Below are positions 8,986 to 15,747 of a DNA stretch of 26,969 nt, one piece after another. Numbering within the stretch: position 1 is the stretch's first letter; every line of letters starts with the position of its first letter. The notes under the pieces were generated by a model. It did not search any database. It was not told the DNA's origin and was given only the letters and a program-made list of their open reading frames with translations. Origin of the DNA: JACKBJ01 sp964549495 (GTDB taxonomy: Bacteria > Chloroflexota > Anaerolineae > Epilineales > Epilineaceae); contig CAZJWJ010000072.1 of NCBI GenBank assembly GCA_964549495.1, positions 1-26,969 of the forward strand, in the 5' to 3' direction. The position numbers were made by a program, and so were the translations under genes.

Positions 8986-9984
8986 CTATGCCACCCGAGG
9001 TCGATGTCCTTCTTGCATCGTCAGAAGCGCGGCAGCCAGCGCCGGCACGCCGACCGTGATCGCCAGAGCCCCCAGCGTTGCCGCATCCGGGGCGATCAAG
9101 GGCTGTCCGCGAAGGGCCTGCCAGGTCAGGACCAGGGTCAGGGACAGATAGGCCAGGCCGGCCAGCCCGACGATGGCCGTGTCGCGATGCTCGGATCCCC
9201 CGCGCCGACGTCGGCGCCGACCCAGCGCGATGGCCAGGAGCGGCAGGAGCTGCATGGCGTGCAGGCCCACGAAATGCGGCACGCGGATGTCGCCGCCCTC
9301 GGTGCTCCAGCCGGTCAGGGGCAAGCCGGCCCCGCCATCGGGTTCGCCCACCGCGTGCGCGCCGGCTTCGAGCATCGGCAGACCGGCTTCGATGCGCGCC
9401 GCCTGCTCCGCCGTGGTCTGGGTCGTCATCAGGAAGCCCAGCCCGGCTCCGAGGGCCGTGATCACCAGGCCCAGCCGCAGCGACCAAGCCAGCGGCCGAT
9501 CCGGGATGGTCTGGCGGAAGAGCAGGCCGGCCGCCAGCAGGTTCATCACCCAGATCAGGAGCACGAAGGCGCCCATGGCTCCGAAGACCGCCGCGTCGTA
9601 GGGCGTGGCCACGTTGAAGTGGCTGCGGACGCCGCGCAGCACTTGGGTGACGATGGCCAGGATCTCGACCAGGAAGCCGATGGCCGTGGCCCAGGAGACC
9701 AAGGCCACCCAGCGCGGGCGGTCTTCGACCCTCGCCAGGATCCAGGCCAGGGTCAGGGTGTAGAGCGCGATGGAGACGGCAAACTTGAAGGGCTTGGTCC
9801 AGATCGGCTGGCCGGTGAGCATGCGCGGGTCTAGCAGCATGCCGGCCAGCGCCACCAGGGCCAGGCCGAGGTGCGCCAGGCCGACCAGGGTCAGCGGTCG
9901 GTTGCGCCGCCAAAGCCCGGTGATGAGGTCGGTGGTGGGGCGGAAGGGCGCGGTGAGCGAGGTCGAGACGGTCACGGTGGTCAT
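8986..9984 (-). CDS. Eight-TM membrane protein of unknown function, coupled to the ABA4-like gene
   Basis: The product has 332 residues and about eight hydrophobic segments (roughly 30-50, 66-84, 91-111, 128-154, 163-184, 220-240, 258-278, 288-310). A long loop at about 185-220 follows TM5, and an Arg-rich cytoplasmic patch (RRRRRR) follows TM6. Conserved-looking polar positions inside membrane stretches include IWTKPFKFAVS before TM2 and HFVGLHAMQ in TM6, whose histidines could bind a cofactor or metal (inference). I do not recognise a named family. The ATG at 9984 overlaps the upstream TGA by 4 bases (ATGA), so it is translated together with the ABA4-like protein and the two probably act in one membrane process. 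An open frame extends upstream inside that gene and is not coding. Confidence 0.85.
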   Translation of the reverse strand: MTTVTVSTSLTAPFRPTTDLITGLWRRNRPLTLVGLAHLGLALVALAGMLLDPRMLTGQPIWTKPFKFAVSIALYTLTLAWILARVEDRPRWVALVSWATAIGFLVEILAIVTQVLRGVRSHFNVATPYDAAVFGAMGAFVLLIWVMNLLAAGLLFRQTIPDRPLAWSLRLGLVITALGAGLGFLMTTQTTAEQAARIEAGLPMLEAGAHAVGEPDGGAGLPLTGWSTEGGDIRVPHFVGLHAMQLLPLLAIALGRRRRRRGGSEHRDTAIVGLAGLAYLSLTLVLTWQALRGQPLIAPDAATLGALAITVGVPALAAALLTMQEGHRPRVA

Positions 9985-10433
9985 CCTTGGGGAACTCGAG
10001 ATCGGGCGCCGACGATGCGGCGCAAGAGGAGGTAGGCCAGGAAGCCGACCGGGCCGAGCATGAAGGTGAAGAAGATCACCGGTGCCATCAGCCAGGCGCT
10101 GATCTCCCGCTCCCGGCCGTCCAGATAGGCCCAGCGGCCGACCAAGAGGTCGAAGGCCAGGAAGTGGGCCCAGGCGACGGTGGTGCCGTAGGGTTCGCCG
10201 AACAGGGCGGCGACCGAGGCCAGCTCCGGCTGGCTGACGCCGGCCAGGATCGAGCCGATGCGCGGCAAGACCAGGACCAGGTAGAGCAAGGCCGCCGGCG
10301 CCGCGATCCAGGCCGATCCGATGATGCGCCGGGTCCAGCGCCAATGCGGGGCCAGGATCATCAGAGCCCAGAAGGGCATGACCAAGAGGCCGCTGGCCGT
10401 AAAGAGGGTCTCGAGGGTGGCTGGGTTCATCAT
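9981..10433 (-). CDS. ABA4-like (DUF4281) membrane protein
   Basis: The product has 150 residues with four predicted TM helices (about 5-27, 36-60, 84-105, 117-138). The motif WAHFLAFDLLVGRWAYLDG in the third helix region and the PFWALMILAPHWRWTRRI opening match what I know of the ABA4-like family. Plant ABA4 is needed for neoxanthin synthesis; bacterial members have no settled function. The start is the first of two adjacent ATGs, with AGGAG 5 bases before it. The gene overlaps the next membrane gene by 4 bases and lies 214 bases downstream of a TetR gene. A GAAC-N3-GTTC repeat lies in its leader, so TetR control is likely. Confidence 0.85.
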   Translation of the reverse strand: MMNPATLETLFTASGLLVMPFWALMILAPHWRWTRRIIGSAWIAAPAALLYLVLVLPRIGSILAGVSQPELASVAALFGEPYGTTVAWAHFLAFDLLVGRWAYLDGREREISAWLMAPVIFFTFMLGPVGFLAYLLLRRIVGARSRVPQG

Positions 10434-10487
10434 CTGTGCTCCTGCGTGATGGAACGAGTGTCGCGCGAATTGAACGTAGTTTGTATC

Positions 10488-10502
10488 CCGAACATCGTTC
10501 GG
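10488..10502. promoter_or_regulatory. Inverted repeat, probable TetR operator of the ABA4-like operon
   Basis: CCGAAC-ATC-GTTCGG is a perfect 6+6 inverted repeat with a 3-base spacer, 55 bases before the ABA4-like ATG. A weaker GAAC-GTA-GTTT copy follows at 10472-10482. The core matches the repeat that overlaps the TetR promoter (11414-11424), which supports its use as an operator. No convincing -35/-10 pair was found here. Confidence 0.65.
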
Positions 10503-10647
10503 TCCGGGCCGAAGAATCGGGCGCTGCGGATCGCGCCCGGATGTGCGGATCTGGTGGTGGGTTGTAGCGTCGTAGGTTTCATCGTACGTCGCAGCGTGCG
10601 AGGTCAGCAGCTTCGGGATCGGCCGTCGATGCCGACTTCGGCGGTGA

Positions 10648-11352
10648 TTACTCCTTCGGGCTCACATCCTCCTCCCCTGCGCCAAGACCGCGCACGAAGG
10701 CGGCGAGGGCCGGGCCCGCCGCCGCATCCATGGCCTCCGCGGCTGCGCCGGCGCGGGTCGCGCGCAAGCTGGCGATGCCATGGACCAGCGACCAGGCGGC
10801 GAAGGCCATCTCCTCGGTGCCGAATCCGGGCCGGGCCGGGAAGGCACCGGCCTCGATGCCGTCACGAACCGCATGGCGGAGGATATCGTAGGGGCCGCCG
10901 TAGGGCGGCGCCTCCTCGCGGGTGGGCGTCTGGGGCGCGTTGAACATCAATCGGTAGTGTTCGGCGTTGTCCCGCGCGAAGTCGAGGTAGGCCCGGCCCA
11001 GCGCCGCGACCCGTTCGGCCGGCGGCAAGGCTTCGGGCACGGAAGACAGATGATCGGCCAGGCGTTGGCTCCCCTCGACGCAGATGGCGCCGATGATGTC
11101 CTCCTTGCCATCGAAGTACTCGTAGAGGCCGGCCGGGCTGTAGTCGATGCGCCGCGCGATCTCGCGCATCGACAGGGCCTCGGCCCCCTCCTGCGCCACG
11201 ATGCGCCGGGCCGCGTCGAGGATGGCCTGGCGTGTGCGCGCATGCCGGCGCTGGCGCGGGCTGCGCCGAGCGGTGGAAGGCTTGGAGACGGTTGCGTCTC
11301 TCGCGCTTCCCTGCTCGCCGAGCATGCTGGGGTCCGGCTGGGGCTGGCTCAT
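10648..11352 (-). CDS. TetR-family transcriptional repressor
   Basis: The product has 234 residues. After a long basic N-terminal tail (1-38) the DNA-binding domain runs about 39-90, with the helix-turn-helix at 61-80 (SMREIARRIDYSPAGLYEYF), the standard TetR pattern including the GLYEYF recognition helix. The C-terminal ligand and dimer domain has AYLDFARDNAEHYRLMF and WSLVHGIASL, as in the WHG-type TetR_C_33 group. Such proteins dissociate from DNA on binding a small molecule; the ligand is unknown. The start at 11352 lacks a clear ribosome site, and Met10 is an alternative. A consensus-like promoter upstream overlaps an inverted repeat shared with the ABA4-like leader, so it is probably self-repressing. 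Confidence 0.95.
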   Translation of the reverse strand: MSQPQPDPSMLGEQGSARDATVSKPSTARRSPRQRRHARTRQAILDAARRIVAQEGAEALSMREIARRIDYSPAGLYEYFDGKEDIIGAICVEGSQRLADHLSSVPEALPPAERVAALGRAYLDFARDNAEHYRLMFNAPQTPTREEAPPYGGPYDILRHAVRDGIEAGAFPARPGFGTEEMAFAAWSLVHGIASLRATRAGAAAEAMDAAAGPALAAFVRGLGAGEEDVSPKE

Positions 11353-11387
11353 CTGGACTCGCTTGGATGCGGACTCGTTGGACGAAG

Positions 11388-11406
11388 GATCGACCGACGG
11401 TCGATC
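11388..11406. repeat. Perfect 19-base palindrome in the TetR leader
   Basis: GATCGACC-GAC-GGTCGATC lies between the TetR promoter and its start codon. It could be a second protein-binding site or fold as a hairpin in the leader RNA. It differs from the GAAC-N3-GTTC operator. Confidence 0.6.
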
Positions 11407-11413
11407 GAGTTCC

Positions 11414-11424
11414 GAACACTGTTC
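11414..11424. promoter_or_regulatory. Probable TetR autoregulatory operator
   Basis: GAAC-ACT-GTTC is a perfect 4+4 inverted repeat preceded by CC. It sits immediately downstream of the -10 of the TetR promoter, over the expected transcript start. Its core CCGAACA..GTTC is shared with the repeat at 10488-10502. Confidence 0.65.
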
Positions 11425-11427
11425 AGT

Positions 11428-11456
11428 AGTCTAACCATATTCACGGCGGCCGTCAA
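11428..11456 (-). promoter_or_regulatory. Sigma70-type promoter of the TetR gene
   Basis: The minus strand has TTGACG (11456-11451), a 17-base spacer and TAGACT (11433-11428). This is 5/6 and 4/6 to consensus at ideal spacing. The predicted start near 11421 falls inside the operator. Confidence 0.7.
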
Positions 11457-11483
11457 GCCCTGGTCGCCGTCGAGGACCACCCA

Positions 11484-11512
11484 TTGCATTCCATGCGCCC
11501 CTGGGTTAGCCT
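11484..11512 (+). promoter_or_regulatory. Probable promoter of the DUF423-TerB pair
   Basis: TTGCAT (11484-11489), a 17-base spacer and TAGCCT (11507-11512) precede the GTG at 11552, giving a leader of about 33 bases. Confidence 0.5.
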
Positions 11513-11551
11513 TCGCGCTCGAAACGGACATCAGAAGGATCGGAAGGAATC

Positions 11552-11926
11552 GTGGATCGCATCTTCTTGTTGATCGGAAGCCTCTCCGGCGCCTTGGCGG
11601 TGGGCCTGGGCGCCTTCGGCGCGCACGCGCTCGAGGCGCGGGTGACCGCCGAGCGTCTGGCCAACTGGGAAACGGCCAACCGCTACCACTTCTATCACGT
11701 GCTAGCGCTGCTGGCGGTGGCCTGGGTCATCGGGCGCTGGCCGGAGGCGGGCCTGGCGACGACGGCCGGTTGGCTGCTCTTGGCCGGCAGCCTGATCTTC
11801 TCCGGCAGCCTCTACATCCTGGTGCTCAGCGACCAGCGCTGGCTGGGCGCCATCACGCCCATCGGCGGCCTCTTGATGATCGCCGGCTGGCTCGCCCTGG
11901 CCTGGGCAGCCTGGGGCGCGCGGTGA
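11552..11926 (+). CDS. DUF423 (YgdD-like) membrane protein
   Basis: The product has 124 residues with four hydrophobic helices. The opening IGSLSGALAVGLGAFGAHALE and the later NRYHFYHVLALL and SGSLYILVLSD...AITPIGG segments are the DUF423 signature. The family is widespread in bacterial inner membranes and has no established biochemical role. The GTG start has AAGGA about 5 bases before it. The stop overlaps a possible GTG of the following TerB-like frame, so the two are co-transcribed. Confidence 0.93.
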   Translation: MDRIFLLIGSLSGALAVGLGAFGAHALEARVTAERLANWETANRYHFYHVLALLAVAWVIGRWPEAGLATTAGWLLLAGSLIFSGSLYILVLSDQRWLGAITPIGGLLMIAGWLALAWAAWGAR

Positions 11927-11973
11927 GCGAAGCTTCGAAGCGTCCCGACGGCAGCAAGCAGGAGAGTACTTTG

Positions 11974-12333
11974 ATGAGCACCGATCCCGACGCGCTCGGC
12001 CGCGAGCAGCGGCTGGGACTGATCAACCTGGTCTGCAGCTTTGCCTGGAGCGACTTCGACCTGGGCGAGGAGGAGCGCGAGCACATCCGCGCGCTCTGCC
12101 GGCGCTTCGAGCTGAACGCGGAAGACCGGCAGACGGTAGAGGGCTGGCTGGAACTGCCACCGGACACCGACGAGCTGGCCGATCCGGGCGCCATCCCACG
12201 GGCCCATCGCGAGGCCTTCCTGGCCGAATGCCGCGGCATCATCCTGGCCGACGGCGACGTGGATGTCGAGGAGAGCCTGGCCTACCGGGTCTTCCGCGAC
12301 ATCCTGACGGCCGAGGGCCGGCGAGACGACTGA
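11974..12333 (+). CDS. TerB-like (tellurite-resistance TerB family) protein
   Basis: From the ATG at 11974 the product has 119 residues. It is a soluble, acidic, all-helical protein with two related acidic stretches, AWSDFDLGEEERE and ILADGDVDVEESLAY. The D...G.....E pattern is typical of TerB domains, which bind metal ions. TerB proteins are linked to tellurite, phage and envelope stress, but a lone TerB has no firm function. GGAG at 11961-11964 lies 9 bases before this ATG. An alternative GTG at 11923, overlapping the DUF423 stop, would give 136 residues with a poorly conserved-looking N-terminus. No other ter genes are present. Confidence 0.85.
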   Translation: MSTDPDALGREQRLGLINLVCSFAWSDFDLGEEEREHIRALCRRFELNAEDRQTVEGWLELPPDTDELADPGAIPRAHREAFLAECRGIILADGDVDVEESLAYRVFRDILTAEGRRDD

Positions 12334-12414
12334 AGGGCGGCTCGCACCCAGCTTCGACCGATGGTCAGGTCGTGCGGGTCGCGATTCGAGTCCGAGCCGT
12401 TGGAGACTGCGCGC

Positions 12415-12873
12415 TCAGCCTTCGAAGGGCGCGTACTTGGCCTGGTTCTTCTCGCTGACCTCGCCGATGTCGTGGCCGGTGCCGTAGAGCCAGAAACGGG
12501 CGCCCTGCTCGGAGATGTAGCTGAAGCGCTTGGCCAGCTCCTTGGACGCGCCGTCGACCCCCTTCTCTTCGAAGAGGGCGTCGACCCAGTCGCCGAAGGA
12601 GCCGTGGTCCTCGGCCAGGTTCTGGATCGTGCCGGCGTTCTTCACCACCGCCTCGAGCTTGGCCCGGTACTTGATCAGCCGGTCGTCCTCGGCCAGGCGG
12701 TCGATGTCGTCGGGGCCCATCTCGGAAACGACCTCGGGGTCGAAGCCGGAGAAGGCCTCGCGGAAGCCGGGCCACTTGTTGTCGACCACCTGGCGGTTGA
12801 GGCCGCCCATGAAGATGATGCGGCTGGCGGACTCGAGGTAGCCGGCATCGCCGGCGGGCTTGTCGGGCAGCAT
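12415..12873 (-). CDS. Tag-like (DNA-3-methyladenine glycosylase I family) protein with altered active site
   Basis: The product has 152 residues. Residues 23-46 (GGLNRQVVDNKWPGFREAFSGFDP) and the following DDIDRLAEDDRLIKYRAKLEAVVKNA align with the helical core of Tag (E. coli: AGLSWITVLKKRENYRACF, then the helix-hairpin region). Tag removes 3-methyladenine from DNA. Here the catalytic Glu38 equivalent appears to be hydrophobic and Trp46 is Arg27. There is no cysteine, so the Zn site of classical Tag is absent, and the protein is about 35 residues shorter. It may bind another substrate or none. AGGAGGT 5 bases before the ATG fixes the start, and CTGACC-16-TACAAT lies upstream. It is convergent with the TerB-like gene. 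Confidence 0.85.
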   Translation of the reverse strand: MLPDKPAGDAGYLESASRIIFMGGLNRQVVDNKWPGFREAFSGFDPEVVSEMGPDDIDRLAEDDRLIKYRAKLEAVVKNAGTIQNLAEDHGSFGDWVDALFEEKGVDGASKELAKRFSYISEQGARFWLYGTGHDIGEVSEKNQAKYAPFEG

Positions 12874-12914
12874 GAGGACCTCCTGCGGTCTACGATCTCG
12901 GGACTTGGACCCGA

Positions 12915-12942
12915 ATTGTAGCGCCCGACCGGAGACGGTCAG
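12915..12942 (-). promoter_or_regulatory. Sigma70-type promoter of the Tag-like gene
   Basis: The minus strand has CTGACC (12942-12937), a 16-base spacer and TACAAT (12920-12915), which is 5/6 to the -10 consensus. It lies in the 78-base gap after the anti-sigma gene and gives a leader of about 35 bases. Confidence 0.6.
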
Positions 12943-12951
12943 GGCTCGCCC

Positions 12952-13410
12952 TCAGCGCCGCGAGAGCGAGGGGCTGGCGCGCAGCTCGGCAAAGAGCAGG
13001 AGCAGGCCGCCGGTGAGGGCCAGGCTGGCGGTGAGCAGCAGGCCCAGGCCGGCCGGCGGCAGCGGGGAGCCGGCGGCCAGATCGAGCCAGCCGCCGTATA
13101 CCGCGCTCTGCAGCTCGGCCCACCACAGGGCGTCGCTGCCGCCCTGGATCCAGCGCAACAGCGCCAGCGCGGCCAGCGAGGCGAGCGAGACGCAGGCGGC
13201 CAGCAGCCAGTCTAGCGACCGGCCGAGCGCGGCCAGTCGCAGCTGGAGCCGGCTGACGGGCGTCAGCGGCGCGCGAACGCGGCCTTCGCGCGCCTCGGCT
13301 TCGATGCGCTCGCCGAGGCGGCGCATGAAGCCCGCCGGCAGCTCGGCCCGCGGGAAGCTATCGAATGCGGCATCGATGCGGGGATCGTCCAATCGTGCGT
13401 GCTCAGGCAT
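12952..13410 (-). CDS. Membrane anti-sigma factor (putative)
   Basis: The product has 152 residues: a cytoplasmic N-terminal part (1-65, with ELPAGFMRRLGERIEAE), a TM helix at about 67-85, a short loop, a second TM helix at about 120-141 and a short Arg-rich end. Size, topology and an 8-base overlap with the end of the ECF sigma gene mark it as the cognate anti-sigma, holding sigma at the membrane until a signal releases it. It lacks the HxxxCxxC zinc motif of ZAS-type anti-sigmas, so the assignment rests on context. GGAGG lies 6 bases before the ATG at 13410. An upstream in-frame ATG at 13440 is possible but less likely. Confidence 0.8.
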   Translation of the reverse strand: MPEHARLDDPRIDAAFDSFPRAELPAGFMRRLGERIEAEAREGRVRAPLTPVSRLQLRLAALGRSLDWLLAACVSLASLAALALLRWIQGGSDALWWAELQSAVYGGWLDLAAGSPLPPAGLGLLLTASLALTGGLLLLFAELRASPSLSRR

Positions 13411-14026
13411 GTCCAGCCTCCGCGCAGAGCCCATGGCCATCGGGCCCTTTGTTTCGATCGGCCGGCGACGGCCGGCCCTCCATGTCCTCGCTCAAGACCG
13501 CCTGCAGGCGCTTGCGCCCGCGGTGGATGCCGGTCTTGACCGTGCCCAGCGGCATGCCGGTGACATCCGCGATCTCGGCGTAGCTCAGCTCCTGCAGGTG
13601 GCGCAGGGTGATCAGCATGCGATAGGGATCGGGCAGATCCTCGATGGCCCCGTGCAGGCGGGCGCGCAGCTCGCCGGTCAGCAGGCGCCGATCCGGCTTC
13701 TGGCGCCCATCGGGTAGGGCGAGCGCCGCATCGTCCGGATCCAGGGCCTGCAGGTCGGCCTTGAGCCGGGGCAGGCGGTTGTAGCAGAGGTTGGTGACGA
13801 TGCGGTAGAGCCAGGTGCGGAATCGAGCCTCGGCCCGGAAGCGCGGCAGGCCCTTCCAGGCGCGCAGCAGCGCTTCCTGGGCCAGGTCCTCGGCCTCCTG
13901 GGCGTCGCCCAAGAGGCGCAGGGCCAGGTTGTAGACGAAGCCGGCATGCGGCTCGACCAGCCGCTCGAAGGCGGCCATGTCGCCGGCTTGCGCGCGGCGG
14001 ATCCACTGGCTCTCGTCCTGGCTCAA
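13403..14026 (-). CDS. ECF RNA polymerase sigma factor (sigma-70 family)
   Basis: Region 2 (about residues 8-85: WIRRAQAGDMAAFERLV, EAEDLAQEALLRAWKGLPRF, FRTWLYRIVTNLCYN) and region 4 (about 126-178: LPDPYRMLITLRHLQELSYAEIADVTGMPLGTVKTGIHRGRKRL) are both complete, and regions 1 and 3 are absent, as in ECF factors. I place the start at TTG 14026 because GGAG lies 6 bases before it, the length (207) is normal, and a promoter-like pattern (14129-14098) shared with the divergent gene lies inside any longer version. ATGs at 14140 and 14152 would give 245 or 249 residues with a Pro/Arg-rich extension and no good ribosome site. The frame stays open much further upstream, but that part is the shadow of the DUF4097 gene. 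It is co-transcribed with the anti-sigma gene. Confidence 0.93.
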   Translation of the reverse strand: MSQDESQWIRRAQAGDMAAFERLVEPHAGFVYNLALRLLGDAQEAEDLAQEALLRAWKGLPRFRAEARFRTWLYRIVTNLCYNRLPRLKADLQALDPDDAALALPDGRQKPDRRLLTGELRARLHGAIEDLPDPYRMLITLRHLQELSYAEIADVTGMPLGTVKTGIHRGRKRLQAVLSEDMEGRPSPADRNKGPDGHGLCAEAGHA

Positions 14027-14097
14027 GCTCGGCTCCGGTTCGGGCAGGGCGCGCCCGGCGGACGCGCGGGGGCGAGGCTTCCTCGCCTTCCCTCCCT

Positions 14098-14129
14098 TTG
14101 GACCGGTGCCGATCCAGGATGTTTCAGTC
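14098..14129 (-). promoter_or_regulatory. Putative ECF-type autoregulatory promoter of the sigma gene
   Basis: The minus strand reads GACTGAAAC (14129-14121), 15 bases, then CGGTCCAA (14105-14098). Both elements recur with a 16-base spacer on the plus strand facing the DUF4097 gene. TGAAAC resembles the GAAC/GAAAC -35 of ECF promoters. Transcription would start near 14092, upstream of the TTG at 14026. Confidence 0.55.
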
Positions 14130-14165
14130 GATCCGAACATGGCTCCAAGCATACACGATCGCGGA

Positions 14166-14198
14166 GACTGAAACCTAGGGGCCGGCCGGCCGGTCCAA
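14166..14198 (+). promoter_or_regulatory. Putative ECF-type promoter of the DUF4097-DUF6249 operon
   Basis: GACTGAAAC (14166-14174), 16 bases, CGGTCCAA (14191-14198). The elements are identical to those pointing the other way into the sigma gene. The ATG at 14240 is about 36 bases past the predicted start, leaving room for the GAGGAGG site. Confidence 0.55.
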
Positions 14199-14239
14199 GC
14201 GCCCGAATCGACCATCCGAACCGAGGAGGACCAAGCCCC

Positions 14240-15673
14240 ATGCGAAGACGAGGCTTCACCCTGATCCTGGCCCTGATGCTCCTGGGCATCTGCGGCCTCT
14301 CGCTCCTGACGGTCTACGGGAGTTATTCGGCCCTCCGGGCCAGCGGGACCAAGCTGCGCTTTGGCAACTACAACAGCCGCGGGGCGGTCAGCGAGACCAT
14401 GCGCGTCCAGCAAGAGCTGCCGAGCCGGCTGGTCGTCGACAGCGCCGGCGGCGCGATCCGCGTCCGGGGCGGCAGCGCGGAGGGCATCCGCATCGAGCTG
14501 CGCAAAGAGGCCTGGGCCCGCGACGAGGCCACGGCGATCGAGGCCGCGCGCGCGCTGGAGCTGGAGCAGATCCGCGAGGGCGACAGCCTGATCCTGCGCT
14601 GGCGCCGCGCGGAGACCATCGACCTGTCGGTGAATCGCGGGGGCAACGACCAGATCGCCTTCGACATCCAAGTGCCCGGGAACATCGAGCTCGACCTGGC
14701 CACACGAAACGGCGACGTCGATCTCGAGGGCATGGCAGCGGCCGTGGTGGCGCGCTCGGAACATGGGAACGTCAAGGCAGTCGACATCGAAGCGGCCGTC
14801 GAGCTGCGGGCTCGGGCAGGCACCTTGGAGGTGGATCGCATCGAAGCCGGTGACGAGCCGGTCGTCCTCGAGGGCAGCTTCGGCAAGATCACCGCGACGC
14901 GGATCGTGGCCGATGACATCGAGCTGAGCAGCCGCAACGGCGAGATCGAGGCCGAGGGTCTCGAGGCGGCCGGCCAGCTGAGCCTGCGCAGTGACTTTGG
15001 CTCGATCGAGCTGCGCGACCTCCGCGCCCAGCGGCTCTCGCTTAGCACGCGCAACGGATCCATCCAGGTCGCGGACGGCCAGCTGGTCGACGACCTGGAG
15101 ATCGTCAACGACTTCGGCGACACGCGGGTCACGGGCTTGACGGCCACACGCTACGCGATCGAGTCGCAAAACGGCGCGATCGTCCTGCACGACGCGCGTG
15201 GGATCCTGGAGATCGGCTCCAGCTTCGGCGAGGTCGAGATCCGGGCGGTGGCGCCGGTGCAGCTGCAAGCCAGCTCCCAGAACGGCGGGATCGACTTCGA
15301 GGGTCCCTTGGACGAGAGCGCGAGCCACGTCGTGCACAGCGACTTCGGCGGCATTCGGCTGGCCCTGCCGGAGGACCTCGGCGCCGACCTGAGCCTGTCG
15401 ACCGATTTCGGGAGCGTCGAGAGCGAGCTGCCGGTGGTCGTCTCGGGCCGCATGGACGAGCGGGCCCTGGAAGGCCGGCTCAACGATGGCGGCGCGCGCC
15501 TCGAGGTCAGCACGCAAAACGGGAACATCCGCATCGAAGCCCTGAATGAAGGAAGCGATGGCGCGGAGACCGAAGAGCAGCCCGCGGCCGAGGACGACGA
15601 GGACACGCGCCGCTCGACCGGTGCATCGGAGGTTGAGGAGCTTCCGATCCCGCCGACCCCAGAGCAACCCTGA
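14240..15673 (+). CDS. DUF4097 putative adhesin-like beta-solenoid protein, N-terminally anchored
   Basis: The product has 477 residues. An N-terminal hydrophobic segment (about 6-27, after MRRRG) is a signal anchor. Residues about 60-140 form a beta domain. From about 155 to 435 short strands repeat every 18-21 residues, each with a turn glycine (158, 176, 194, 215, 234, 254, 273, 293, 312, 330, 349, 370, 391, 428). From 215 to 370 the turns alternate strictly FG and NG. This is the DUF4097 right-handed beta-solenoid type, whose molecular role is unproven. The tail from about 438 is acidic and disordered. GAGGAGG precedes the ATG. Divergence from an ECF sigma gene with a shared promoter pattern suggests it belongs to that envelope-stress regulon. 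The open frame upstream of the ATG is the shadow of the sigma gene. Confidence 0.92.
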   Translation: MRRRGFTLILALMLLGICGLSLLTVYGSYSALRASGTKLRFGNYNSRGAVSETMRVQQELPSRLVVDSAGGAIRVRGGSAEGIRIELRKEAWARDEATAIEAARALELEQIREGDSLILRWRRAETIDLSVNRGGNDQIAFDIQVPGNIELDLATRNGDVDLEGMAAAVVARSEHGNVKAVDIEAAVELRARAGTLEVDRIEAGDEPVVLEGSFGKITATRIVADDIELSSRNGEIEAEGLEAAGQLSLRSDFGSIELRDLRAQRLSLSTRNGSIQVADGQLVDDLEIVNDFGDTRVTGLTATRYAIESQNGAIVLHDARGILEIGSSFGEVEIRAVAPVQLQASSQNGGIDFEGPLDESASHVVHSDFGGIRLALPEDLGADLSLSTDFGSVESELPVVVSGRMDERALEGRLNDGGARLEVSTQNGNIRIEALNEGSDGAETEEQPAAEDDEDTRRSTGASEVEELPIPPTPEQP

Positions 15674-15747
15674 AGCCGAATCCAGTACAACGCCACCCTT
15701 CGAGGGCTCCGAGCTTGGAGCCCCTCCGATCGACCTTCGAGGAGACG

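Noticed and set aside
8747..9913. A 388-codon minus-strand frame overlapping the 8-TM gene
   Set aside because: The overlapping frame encodes eight clean hydrophobic helices with a 4-base coupling to its neighbour. This frame is Arg/Pro-rich and featureless.
10631..10642. GCCGACTTCGGC hairpin just past the TetR stop
   Set aside because: The stem is only about 4 bases with a tiny loop and no T-run, common by chance at this GC content.
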